From the NCBI GenBank assembly GCA_009760855.2, contig WPIO01000023.1, positions 5,136,501-5,200,500 of the forward strand: DNA of 64,000 nt, written 5' to 3'. Made by a program: the position numbers and the translations under genes. Below are positions 56,025 to 64,000 of the stretch, piece after piece (the first letter of the stretch is position 1; each line of letters starts with the position of its first letter). Source of the stretch: Cristatella mucedo (taxonomy: Eukaryota; Bryozoa; Phylactolaemata; Cristatellidae). The notes under the pieces were generated by a model, which was not told the origin of the DNA, ran no database searches, and saw only the letters and a program-made list of their open reading frames with translations.

Positions 56025-59000
56025 AGAAGGACATGAGCGTCGCTTGTCTCCAGATCCACCGTGTAAGGCGGGGCAAAGCTGAGCGGTGGGCATCGGCAGC
56101 ATGCAGATGGCAGCTGCGAGTCAAATTGTGTGCCACACAATAGTAGTTCTACCTGACATATAATGAAATGGGCACGACGGTGTTGAGCACGATGAGGTAC
56201 GAGAAGAACACGAGCAGGCCGAGGGCGGTGGCACCACCTGGGACTGTGCCGGAGCCAGGCGCAAGCCAAGTGCCTGGTATGAACGAGGGCCACGGCAGGA
56301 ACACTTGAAACTGACTGCCAATGGTCGTCTCCCAAATGCCACAGCAGATGACGCAGAGGAAGCATATGCTAACGAGGAATGCAAAAATCTACAAAGAAGG
56401 ACATTGCACGCTGATCAAAATTGACTGAGATAACAGGCTGCACGACAGTGCTAAGAAGCATGTGTCTAAAACCGTGACAACACTCGCAAATGCATAAATA
56501 CATAGGCCTTACTTTTGATGTGAGCTCTTCCTCTACAGCATGGTTTGGCTTTCAGGGGAGAGGGGGCAATGCTAGAGTGGAAACTCATCAAAATTGACAG
56601 GTTAGCTGTGAAAGCCTACGAAAGCTAACTAGAAACCTCAGCCTCATCATACAGCAGTCACAAGCACTGACCTACACAGGTACAGCACAGGACAGTACAT
56701 ATTTTAAAACCCTCCGGACCAAGTCTGCCAAGTTGAGAAGCCAACGCAAGCATGGTCAAACTATATAGTCTTCAGAACAGTTCTGCGGGTTTGGTAGGCA
56801 GTCCGAATCTTGCTTTTGAAACATGGTCACCATAGAAACACCATTATCGCTGCATGCAAAAGAAAGAAAAGCCGCAGAAGTCACTAAAGCAAACTAGAGC
56901 GAGAGCAGAGTGGCATGACCAAACGGATCAATTGAACGATCGCCGCCTGTGTGCAAAGAACAAACAGACCACGGGTGCAGAGCTGAGTTAGAAGCAGGTC
57001 CAAGATAGGAATAGATCAAGGGAGGCCACTGGCTGAAAATAGCTGAAAAACTCAAACCTGTGTATATGACTATGATGACAGGCAAGGCTTGATAAATACC
57101 CAGTAGACTCAGTCATACTACGTTTCCTTCCTTTATTTTCCAAGAAAACTAAGCGAACCAGCCTACAAGGGATTGTCAACAAATTTCCAATGAAAGCAGG
57201 CAGCTCACAAGATTGAATGGATTAGAGATGACCTGGATTAGAGACAAGCTAGATCACTGAAAACCAGAGCTGCTGGCCAATCGCTGGACAATCTGTAATT
57301 CACTTTTCAGACGACCTCCCATAGCAAAATTGATGAAGGATACACCCTGATGCTGATCTCTCATTCAGCTCTCAAAAGTCGAGAGCAAAAGAGTGGGAGA
57401 GTGAGAGAGCAAGAAAGAAAGCTACACCACTACATAAGGACCACAACTAATTACCGGTAGAGCTGGTTTAGTCTAGCGGTTAAGGTGCTCGCCCCGACCA
57501 AGGTCAGACTGAGGTCGTGGGCTCGAGCCCCGAGGCATGTGTGAAGTGCCTGAATAGAGATTAAGTTCTCTTGGGGTGCTATATAAATGAATTATATTTA
57601 ATTATATTTTTAGACAACAAGGTAGACAAGATGAGGCACGCCATTGCACTTGCGACCATCACTGAGAGACGCCACAGGCAGATATTAGATTTACTGGTGC
57701 CTCCAGGCTGCTGGAGCAACAAGCTGGTGGTCCTGCTATCGGCAATATGATATCGGCAGGCAGCTGAAGCGGGATAATGGTACTTTTGTATATCTCTTTC
57801 GAGGCACTTACCTATGCAGCAAAAGAATCAAATGGTAAGTAATAGCACGCGCAATGTCAACAAGAATAGAATGGTTAGAGATGACATGCACAGGGTCAGC
57901 ATGCAAATATGGTTAGTGGCAGCAAGCATAAGCACATAAAAGGATAAATCACACGGACCCACTAAATGCTGTGACAAATAGGCACGTTCGCTTTTAGCTT
58001 ATTTTCTAAATGTCAAGTCAGGGGATGTCGTGACGTCAGTCGGAGTGAGTTCCGGGCTTTGAGAGCATACTAACTGAAGGCACGGTTTCCAAAGAATTGT
58101 AGGTTCGTACGAGGTGTAGCTAAGCGGTTTGATTTAGAAAATCAGGTGGTATGATGCCTAATCTGGCAGGGAAGTAGTTCTGATAGGTAGGCTTGAGCCA
58201 GAGAGTAAAGGGACCTAAAATTGAATCACAGAATCTTGAAGTCGATATCCTGCTAGATTGGGAGCCAATGCAGGTAGGCAAGAAGTGGTGTGATGGGTTA
58301 ACTGTGATGCTCACGACAGACAGGCCTAGGTGCAAATTTTTGCACCAACTGTAAGCTACTGATTGCACAGGCCGGTAGACCATCAAGCAGTGAGTTACGG
58401 AAGTCGAGGTGAGATGTCACAAATATATGGACCAATTTGCATGAAGTATCCCTGTCTAAGCAAGCCCAAATTGTTAGCAATTTTATGTAGCTGAAAGTAG
58501 GCAGAGTTTACTGCAGAGCTGAGGTGATCCTCTAATGCAAGGCCACTTTGGAAAAGGACACCTAGATTTCGTGCAGATGCAACAGGAGATAAGCTGGCAG
58601 AGCTGATTTTGAGCATTAAGCTTTCTTATTTCAGTAACACTTGGTATGCCCATAACTAGTAAGGTGATTATTTCGTCATTTAATTTGAAAAGGTTTGCTG
58701 CCATCCATGTGTTGATACCAGCAATCCATGCAGCAAGGGTGTGTAGAGAATTGGACATGCTGGAGGGCTGGGACGGATCAAAGCAAAGGCACAACAAAGT
58801 GACATCTGCATAGAAGTAGTGAAACCCTGGATTGTGCTTGGCTATCACATCGGCAAGCAGAAAAGCAAAAACTGCAAAAAGAAGCAGATCAAGCGCAGAG
58901 CCCTGAGGTACCCATACTTTAGTGATTCCTCGGACGATATTTTTCTGTTCGCATCAATACTTTTGGAGCCTCCCACTTAGGGTTTATACAATTGTAGTGC

Positions 59001-62000
59001 AACGCCAGCGATGCCCAGGCGAGAAGAGAGAGGGCACTCAAGAAGGACTCGGTGATCGATAGAATCGAACACTGCCGAAAGATCGCGTACAACAAGAAAA
59101 GAGACTTTACTTAAGTCTGCATTCTTAGGAAGGCAAACCCCAAGTAATAAACCCTAAGTAATGCTGACTCTGTGGAGTGATTAGCTCTAAAACTAGACTG
59201 AAACTTGCTTGCTAGGTTTGACGTTTCATTGAAAGAGTTTAGCTGGTCTTCCACAACTCGTTCAAGTGTCTTTAATAGGAACGGTAGAAAGGAGACTGGG
59301 CGCAACCTGCTCAAGTTTTCTTGGTCTAGTGCAGCTTTCTTGATTAGTGGCATAGCCACAGCCGATGATTAGTACCGGTATAACCACAGCGGATGAGCTC
59401 AAAACAAGAGATTCAAAAAACTGCTCCAAATAGGCTGCAAATGGCTTGCAATTAAAGGATGAGCGTGGGATAATGGCGGCTCACCACCAGTTCTGATTGA
59501 TCGTTGGGGTACGGAAGAAAGCAGGGCCTCTTGGAGTCAGAGCATCGGTTACGGTCGGGCGGTTATTTGATTTCAACCAGGTAGGATACAGACGGAGTAA
59601 CACCTTGAAAGAGAAGCTCGTCGGGGTAGTATCGCGCATGGTCAGGTAGATAGTCGATTTCAGCCAGGTCGACAATCACGTCAATAATCATATCATGTAT
59701 TATTAGGCACTTATTGCACATTAAGTGAGAACTCGCTGACAAAATGTGCACAACAATTTTTTAAGGAAAGCTGGTTTAAATAGATATTCATAATGAGAGT
59801 ATTTTATTTAAGAGATAGATACATAGTATAGCTCCCATCACAATATAATTCATGCCAGCTTTTAAATATATTTCGAAAGGGTATAGTTATATAGAACGAG
59901 TTAACATGGCCTAATAATGCTATCCTATTCTTTAATTAGATGCCAAGGTTGTATGATTCCTTGAGGGATCTCCCACTAGGACTGTTCTAAGATAGGTTGT
60001 CGATGACACAAGCACAAATATTCCAGTTGCAAAGGAAACTTTGGATTTGCACGGTCAACTTCTACGTTGTCTGCCTATGTACAGAATATGTCATATAGGG
60101 AGTTTATTAATAGCAAAATTAGAGGAGGGCAGTCATTGGCCAATTCGTCGAAAGCAGCAGGAACATCTGCTGCAGGAACGATGCTCAGAGCTAACAATAT
60201 TTCGACGTGCATTAGTACATTTTCGTCATCACAATACGGTTGCCTGATTGAAATCTTGAACCTTGCGCTAACGATTCTGTCCCGAGATCAAACAAGCATC
60301 CAACTAGCTGCACTCCAGGAAAGATGGATAAACAGGCATTCTGACTGGCTTCCCCAAAATCTGACACGATACTTGCCGGGTTCACAGCTTGCATTTTTAA
60401 TTCAGGACGAAACAGGACATGCTGCTATTACTTCCACACCAGCGGTACAATGCAATATGTGTTTCTTTTCGGTATAATACAATTGATTTGGCTGATATAA
60501 AATCAATTAAATAATATACTTAAAAAATATTCCTATAGTTGCATGCTTTTGGCGTGGTCACATTTGTCGGGTTGCTAGCATTATGTGCTTTTGTCGGCCC
60601 GCTTTTGTTTGCACAAGAATGGCATTCACTGCATTACTCCAAATCCCAAGCCATAAGATTAGCCTGGTGCCTATCTAAACTCCTTGATGACCAATATATA
60701 CTCACCCCGAGGATAAGAGTGTTCAGCAGGCGATCAGTATGCGTTCGCTTGAATTGCACTTTGCCGCTATTCTTCATCAGCTTTGTATCAGGACCCGCAA
60801 AAATGACCAGACCGAAACACCATTCTGTGTTCCGAAGCACACAACCTCGAAGCAGGATCTGATCATTGCTGATCGAGTGCTTTATGCCATTGTATGTCAG
60901 ACAGCCGTCAAACCGCATGAGATTATTGTTAGGTGGCTCGCAGGCGACATCGGCTACCAACGTAAGACTCGTTGCTTTAGCAGCAAAATGAATCAGACAT
61001 AGCTTAAAACGAATATACTAGAAAGAGTAAAAAACAGTCATGAGCACAGTATATTTTGTGAGCTGATGAATAATTAGGGTATACTTATTCCACTCAATCG
61101 TCATAACGGGCAATCTTGGGACTAACAAAATCACCACGTCCTCATAGCCGTGCAACAGTTTGGCATCCCTCTAAACATCAAAAAACGTTATAAAAATCCC
61201 ACTGCAACTCTTGATGATCATTAAGTGCAGAAAGCAGTCCATTTACGATGGATAACGAATGGCCATTGATTTAATGCCACAAATGCACTTCGTGCAGTCA
61301 GAAAGCTACAAAGTAATTGATGCAAAACAGGTAAGCTGATTTAACAGCCTCATTTGTATAGCAGCATAAGTGCCTCAACGGTTATCACTACTGCTTGCAG
61401 TGGACAATAAAGGATCGCCCACTTCAAGACTCGAACCCACGACCTGGGTCGTGAAGGGCCAGCCCCTTAGTTCCTTGGCAAAGACACAGGAAAACAGTAA
61501 CCAAAGGCCAATATCCCGGTACTTAACATGCAGCAATCAGATTGTTCGGGGTACCGAGAAACATACATTTGAGCCGAGAGCTGAGAAAGCACCAGCTACA
61601 GAGTAGCTGCAGAGTCCTTCGAGGTATTAAAAAACAATATGACTATCGTTGCCACCGGCTTCCAGAACCTACCCTTGAATTCAAGCCACTTAACGACGTC
61701 ACTTCCAATAAGCTCGGTAACTGCCAGTGCTTGTCGCACCTTGAGATTCGTTTCACCGTCCAGCTCTGCAGTCTCGATATAGCACAGGCCGTTTGGTTCA
61801 CTGGTTGCAAGCACCAACAGGTCGGCCTGGAAACAAAGTCAGCCATAGATCAGACTTCATATGAACGAAACAGCTTCAATCAGCTAAAATTCAGCTGAAA
61901 CTGCAAACAACAAAGAAACCCGGGTCAGCCATAGGCAGAAAGCCAGCATACTGCAACACGCATAGTCAAATTACAAATTACGATTAGGGGAGTATCGATT

Positions 62001-62838
62001 ATGTCAGCTGGATTACAGGACCTAGGCTGCCTGTTTTTGACCAAAGCAGTCTGCCCAAACTGCCACTTTAACCTTCCCACAATTAGCTGCCTTGAACGAG
62101 AATGAGTTTGAACTCTTCCCAGGGTTTAGTCCTGTGAATGTCTCTACAAGATAAGGCCAGGGTTTAACAATCAAATTAACGAACGTCGGGTCAAAGAGTG
62201 AGCCGGCAGGCCTATACAAGCTTTACATGAACATCATGTCTGTTCGGAGTGAGCATAATTTACCACTCAAATTTATGTGCAGTTATAGTCTGTAATTTTA
62301 TACAGCTTATTGAAGGCAACTATGCGAGTCCGGTATTGATCACCATCGTCTACATGCAGACTGCCTAAAAGTAAAGAAAAGTCGGCTAATTCACCAGCCT
62401 CATGTATTCAGTAGCAAAAGAGCCTTTGCAGCTAAAACCACACTTTCAGCAACCAATACAAAATTGCCTGACGCAAGATCAAAGCGACCTGAGACGCATA
62501 GCAGAAGCACATTACTCCCCAGGGCTAAGAATCAGAGGCAGACGACTCTGTTGGTTCAGATCAAAGTTGGTTGCCATTGCTTCGTAAAATAGCAAAGGCA
62601 GCATAATCTTCCCGAAAGATGAAAATCACACTCACTGAATACTACTCAGTGAACTTGTTCTACACATTCATCATCATTCAAACGACCCAGTAATTGCATT
62701 TTTCCAATGTATCATTCGGGAGCTTTGAAGTGCATGCAAACATTAAAGTAACAACAAAGGTAAATGCAACACTGGCTAAATCAGCAGTCTGATTAATAAA
62801 GAGCTATAAGTTATTATCGTATCACTATGTGTGTGTGT

Positions 62839-62888
<50 letters not shown>

Positions 62889-63974
62889 ACGTGCCTGCGT
62901 GCGAAAGGAACACGACTCTTGCAGCCTGCGAGCACTGGGCGGAGACCTTGCGAGGGCTCTCTCAGACTGCCTACGAAGCCACAAGCTCATGACCGGTGGA
63001 GAGGCAGACGATCCATGCATCTGTGGGGACATCAATCTACCACAAACTGCCGCCAGCTGTTGGGCGGGTTCGGAACGAACAAGGGCCCAACAGTGCATGG
63101 AATACAAGGGCTGCCGAAGGAGTACAATGGGAGTGGAGGGCTAGATCCCTCGACGACGGCAGCCGTCTAGAGCGTGTAGATTGGGCTTGGCCGCCGGCAT
63201 AGCTTGAAATAAAGGTTTTGGTGTTGGAGCCAGCAGACTTGTTGCTCGGTCGCGCTACCCAGCCTGACGACAGGTCGTGCGGTGGGCTGTCACAATATAA
63301 CCTAACGTTGTGGCACTATAGAAAAAGAATCAAGGATATGTCTTGTCGTCCTCGGTAGCTGGACCCTTAACCTCAGATAGCTGAGACTCAGTCTTAGGTA
63401 CTGCCTCATTTGACAAATGAAGCAATTCAAAATACTAAAGCAGCTTGCCTGAAGGCAGCAGCAATATTGGTGCTTACAGCCACGAACTGATCTTTTTCCA
63501 TCTTGATAATGTCACCAACAACGACCTTGCACCACTCCTCCTCGATAACCTCACCACCACGAAGGACATAACTTATGCGGTTGTTTACCACTTTATCACT
63601 TCTGTGCCTTTGCTAAAAGTAGAACCAAATGCACATGAACATGTACTGGCAAAATACACGAATTGGCAACCAATAACATAACCGGTGACTTAGGGCAATG
63701 ACAACCGATTAACACATAAAGCTTAAATGTAAACACGTGCTCTAAAAGGGTGGCTAAACTTGTTGCTGAGCACAAGAATTAAGATCTAACTGCTACATGC
63801 CCATTAAAGCATATCTAAAAAAAATGCACACGCGCATCTATTTGCTATCCAGGCGAATCATGAGATTTTGCTCACAATGTCATCGTATGCATCCTTGATG
63901 GCAGTAACCGTTAGCACTCCGATAAGTGGCACGATCGTAGTGACCCAAGTGAGTGAAGAAATCCATGGAATGAG
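31870..63974 (-). CDS. P4-type phospholipid-transporting ATPase (ATP8B-like), 5' end outside the window
   Basis: Eighteen exons join in phase with GT..AG borders and give 1106 codons plus a TGA stop. The protein flips phospholipids between membrane leaflets using ATP, usually with a CDC50-type partner. Order of landmarks: first membrane pair; DGET in the actuator domain; PISLYV in TM4 (P4 hallmark); DKTGT with the phosphorylated Asp; KGAD for nucleotide binding; GDGAND hinge; later membrane helices; and a basic cytosolic tail. Exons from 5' to 3': 63974-63876, 63612-63478, 61826-61673, 60953-60706, 56388-56153, 55771-55609, 55170-55093, 54586-54427, 52255-52074, 48905-48786, 48186-47910, 45922-45732, 42355-42245, 42092-41909, 39422-39199, 38034-37951, 32759-32514, 32298-31870. 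No stop or frameshift was seen, so the gene looks functional. The ATP8B class is preferred from [11 protein letters not shown] and neighbouring segments. Confidence 0.93.
32514..32759 (-). CDS. Flippase exon: YPKLYTPG to TM7-8
   Basis: Eighty-two codons: [17 protein letters not shown], then [15 protein letters not shown] and hydrophobic spans. Acceptor GGCAG, donor GTGAGA. Confidence 0.87.
33380..33530 (-). repeat. tRNA-derived SINE, family 2, copy 1
   Basis: In the last long intron of the flippase gene. Shares CAGCCTC..TTGTATAGC and the B-box-like GGATTCGAATCC region with 61330-61490, where the B box reads GGGTTCGAGTC on the minus strand. Confidence 0.6.
33680..34030 (+). repeat. LINE ORF end plus 3' UTR, copy 2
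   Basis: Encodes [18 protein letters not shown], then continues into the 3' UTR shared with 655-930 and 38300-38640. Confidence 0.75.
34780..34835. repeat. AT/AC microsatellite
   Basis: Mixed (TA)n and (AC)n runs in the last long intron of the flippase gene. Confidence 0.85.
36851..37022 (+). repeat. (GA)n / (GGGA)n microsatellite
   Basis: GA run, GGGA block, then a long GA run of more than 80 bases, in the same intron. Confidence 0.97.
37951..38034 (-). CDS. Flippase exon: [10 protein letters not shown]
   Basis: Twenty-eight codons with [19 protein letters not shown], the lumenal end and TM segment. Acceptor TTGCAG, donor GTGACG. Confidence 0.9.
38270..38640 (+). repeat. LINE ORF end plus 3' UTR, copy 3
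   Basis: Same family as 33680-34030; reads [14 protein letters not shown] in one frame and is degraded further on. It lies in the intron just upstream of the YDPWF exon. Confidence 0.7.
39141..39171 (+). repeat. Short (GA)n beside an exon
   Basis: Fifteen GA units, 28 bp from the donor site of the exon at 39199-39422. Confidence 0.9.
39199..39422 (-). CDS. Flippase exon: GISGQEG to TM5-6
   Basis: [36 protein letters not shown] and [10 protein letters not shown]. Acceptor TTTCAG, donor GTAAGT. Confidence 0.93.
41370..41440. repeat. (TA)n and (GT)n microsatellites
   Basis: Intronic, between the exons at 39422 and 41909. Confidence 0.9.
41909..42092 (-). CDS. Flippase exon: GDGAND hinge
   Basis: [19 protein letters not shown] and [12 protein letters not shown], the magnesium-binding hinge. 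Donor GTGAGT. Confidence 0.93.
42245..42355 (-). CDS. Flippase exon: variable linker to [10 protein letters not shown]
   Basis: Thirty-seven codons: a Ser/Asn/Gln-rich linker followed by [12 protein letters not shown], which marks the return to the conserved P-domain. Acceptor TTTGCAG, donor GTATGG. Confidence 0.85.
42700..43400 (-). repeat. LINE reverse-transcriptase fragment
   Basis: Minus-strand frames near 43200-43400 read [14 protein letters not shown] and [13 protein letters not shown], from the fingers region of a LINE reverse transcriptase. The stretch 42760-43050 resembles the part of the LINE downstream. Intronic. Confidence 0.6.
43440..43925 (+). repeat. LINE 3' end, same family as the PolB insertion
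   Basis: Nearly the reverse complement of 25940-26420, including the AAGCATGATTTTACTTA and CAAATGTAAAGCGCCTAGAAA blocks and a terminal (ATT)n. Intronic, plus orientation. Confidence 0.85.
44430..44490. repeat. TATTA-type simple repeat
   Basis: Short AT-rich repeats in the intron between 42355 and 45732. Confidence 0.8.
45732..45922 (-). CDS. Flippase exon: TAINIGYAC plus linker
   Basis: [16 protein letters not shown], then a charged, poorly conserved linker rich in Gln and Asp. Donor GTTAGC. Confidence 0.87.
47910..48186 (-). CDS. Flippase exon: GLRTLCLA to LTGDKQ
   Basis: Ninety-two codons with [29 protein letters not shown] and IWVLTGDKQ. Donor GTGACT. Confidence 0.93.
48578..48720 (+). 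repeat. tRNA-derived SINE, family 1, diverged copy
   Basis: CCAGTGGTTAGGGTGCTCGG head, GGCTCGAGAGCCCC, and a tail ending TTGGGGTGCTAT; ends 66 bp before the KGAD exon. Confidence 0.7.
48786..48905 (-). CDS. Flippase exon: KGAD
   Basis: [17 protein letters not shown] and IYERL. The Lys of KGAD contacts ATP. Acceptor TATATAG, donor GTGAGT. Confidence 0.9.
49076..49170 (+). repeat. (CT)n microsatellite
   Basis: About 45 CT units, intronic. Confidence 0.97.
49775..50140 (+). repeat. Long (CT)n / (CTGT)n microsatellite
   Basis: More than 350 bases of CT with interspersed GTCT units; the open frames across it are artefacts. Confidence 0.97.
51600..51860 (+). mobile_element. Possible 3' remnant of a pogo/Tigger-like transposon
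   Basis: A 43-codon open end beginning near 51617 and stopping at 51748 is very acidic ([18 protein letters not shown], then DTDDEF), like the tails of pogo/Tigger-type transposases. It is followed by an AT-rich 3' region and GGTTGCGACTTAGACTTGG then GGTGCGACTTATAATCG, a doubled motif of the kind seen at ends of such elements. No 5' part was found, so the call is tentative. Confidence 0.35.
52074..52255 (-). CDS. Flippase exon: QSPDE of the N-domain
   Basis: [27 protein letters not shown] and [11 protein letters not shown]. Donor GTGAGC. Confidence 0.92.
53250..53523 (+). repeat. Long (CT)n / (CTGT)n microsatellite
   Basis: Intronic, about 270 bases, similar in make-up to 49775-50140. Confidence 0.97.
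54427..54586 (-). CDS. Flippase exon: N-domain
   Basis: FEWYDDSL and [15 protein letters not shown], the N-domain helix typical of P4 ATPases. The acceptor could shift by a few bases within TAGAGAG; the one used keeps phase. Confidence 0.85.
54925..55008 (+). repeat. (CA)n and (CT)n microsatellite
   Basis: Intronic, between the exons at 54586 and 55093. Confidence 0.95.
55093..55170 (-). CDS. Flippase exon: start of N-domain
   Basis: Twenty-six codons with [16 protein letters not shown]. Acceptor TTGCAG, donor GTTGGC. Confidence 0.85.
55609..55771 (-). CDS. Flippase exon: DKTGT phosphorylation site
   Basis: [34 protein letters not shown] and [10 protein letters not shown] with the Asp that forms the aspartyl-phosphate intermediate. 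Donor GTCGGG. Confidence 0.93.
56153..56388 (-). CDS. Flippase exon: TM3-TM4 with PISLYV
   Basis: Two hydrophobic spans, [17 protein letters not shown] in the lumenal loop (as in ATP8B-type proteins), and VVPISLYV in TM4. Donor GTAGAA. Confidence 0.92.
57462..57600 (+). repeat. tRNA-derived SINE, family 1
   Basis: Best preserved copy: TAGTCTAGCGGTTAAGGTGC as A-box region, GGGCTCGAGCCCC as B-box region, and a 3' tail CTCTTGGGGTGCTATATAAATG. Confidence 0.78.
57790..59720 (-). mobile_element. Longer degraded LINE copy
   Basis: Reading leftward: a decayed endonuclease-domain end (59460-59720), a reverse transcriptase with [20 protein letters not shown] (near 59220) and YFYADVTLL in place of the catalytic YADD (near 58820), then the C-terminal thumb (58120-58500) and a 3' UTR like that at 26000-26220. 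Many frameshifts. Same family as the PolB insertion. Confidence 0.75.
59990..60480 (+). other. Open frame in intron, not recognised
   Basis: A 136-codon open frame (60067-60477) without recognised motifs, in the intron between the 60706 and 56388 exons. It may be a retroelement fragment or chance. Confidence 0.25.
60706..60953 (-). CDS. Flippase exon: LLRGC and NSGK region
   Basis: [30 protein letters not shown] and FKRTHTD: the actuator-to-TM3 link highly conserved in P4 ATPases. Donor GTGAGT. Confidence 0.92.
61330..61490 (-). repeat. tRNA-derived SINE, family 2, copy 2
   Basis: On the minus strand the B box is GGGTTCGAGTC near 61432, preceded by a tRNA-like head. Shares CCTC..TTGTATAGCAG and the following block with 33380-33530. 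A short further piece may be at 62375-62440. Confidence 0.6.
61673..61826 (-). CDS. Flippase exon: actuator DGET
   Basis: [18 protein letters not shown] and [13 protein letters not shown] is the P4 form of the dephosphorylation loop. Acceptor TTCCAG, donor GTAGGT. Confidence 0.9.
62828..62888 (+). repeat. (GT)n microsatellite
   Basis: About 28 GT units, intronic. Confidence 0.95.
63478..63612 (-). CDS. Flippase exon: RHRSD and VVGDII
   Basis: Forty-five codons with [12 protein letters not shown] and [16 protein letters not shown]. The acceptor TTTTAG at 63613 is preferred over one 11 bp inside because it keeps phase and restores the expected RHRSD. Donor GTAAGC. Confidence 0.87.
63876..63974 (-). 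CDS. Flippase exon: first membrane segment
   Basis: Thirty-three codons with [16 protein letters not shown] and [10 protein letters not shown], the start of TM1-2 and the link to the actuator domain. Acceptor CTTGTAG, donor GTGAGC. It is the first exon visible here; the upstream N-terminal exons lie beyond 64000. Confidence 0.88.
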
Positions 63975-64000
63975 CTACAAGATCACAATCAGCAGTGATA

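Noticed and set aside
62827-63202. Possible gene after the GT repeat
   Set aside because: Two overlapping frames have no recognised motif and begin inside the microsatellite; at best a retroelement fragment.

Overview
The window is eukaryotic and most likely comes from an invertebrate animal; the species cannot be named from sequence alone. Host DNA of middling GC carries a long multi-intron gene on the minus strand, tRNA-derived SINEs, fragments of non-LTR retrotransposons (LINEs) and long CT/GA and GT microsatellites. Embedded in it is a very AT-rich, gene-dense block of about 23.7 kb (4365-28046) that is clearly foreign in composition.

Region 1 (1-4364) is host intergenic DNA: LINE-derived repeats, a 27-bp minisatellite (1556-1757), a perfect 17-bp-stem hairpin (2001-2048) and no convincing gene. 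Region 2 (4365-28046) is a decayed Polinton/Maverick (adintovirus-like) element bounded by terminal inverted repeats of about 168 bp. Each repeat is itself self-complementary and could fold into a long hairpin. It encodes the whole Polinton core set: retroviral-type integrase, protein-primed family B DNA polymerase, genome-packaging ATPase, adenain-like cysteine protease and double-jelly-roll major capsid protein. It also carries a PLA2-domain virion protein, a YqaJ-type nuclease, three tandem virion-protein paralogues, four fibre-like genes with phage-tail-type repeats, an HNH-AP2 endonuclease, a zinc-ribbon protein and a cluster of four small paralogues with no recognised function. Most long genes are broken by stops and frameshifts, and a host LINE has inserted inside the polymerase gene, so this is a fossil provirus. 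A few genes are still open. Nearly every element gene starts with a TATATAG-like box lying 0-10 bases before the ATG, and two divergent gene pairs share a single tiny box.

Region 3 (28047-31869) is host intergenic DNA: an AT-rich palindromic tract, a SINE, a GT repeat and a LINE endonuclease-domain fragment. Region 4 (31870-64000) is one host gene on the minus strand, a P4-type phospholipid-transporting ATPase (flippase, closest in motifs to the ATP8B class). Eighteen exons can be joined in phase (1106 codons plus stop); the N-terminus lies beyond the right edge. Its introns hold LINE copies of the same families, two SINE families, a possible pogo/Tigger transposon tail and the large microsatellites.

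Together the element genes describe a virus that makes its own capsid, replicates its DNA by protein priming, packages with an FtsK/HerA-type ATPase and integrates by an rve integrase. The host gene is ordinary and intact; the element is the interesting part.
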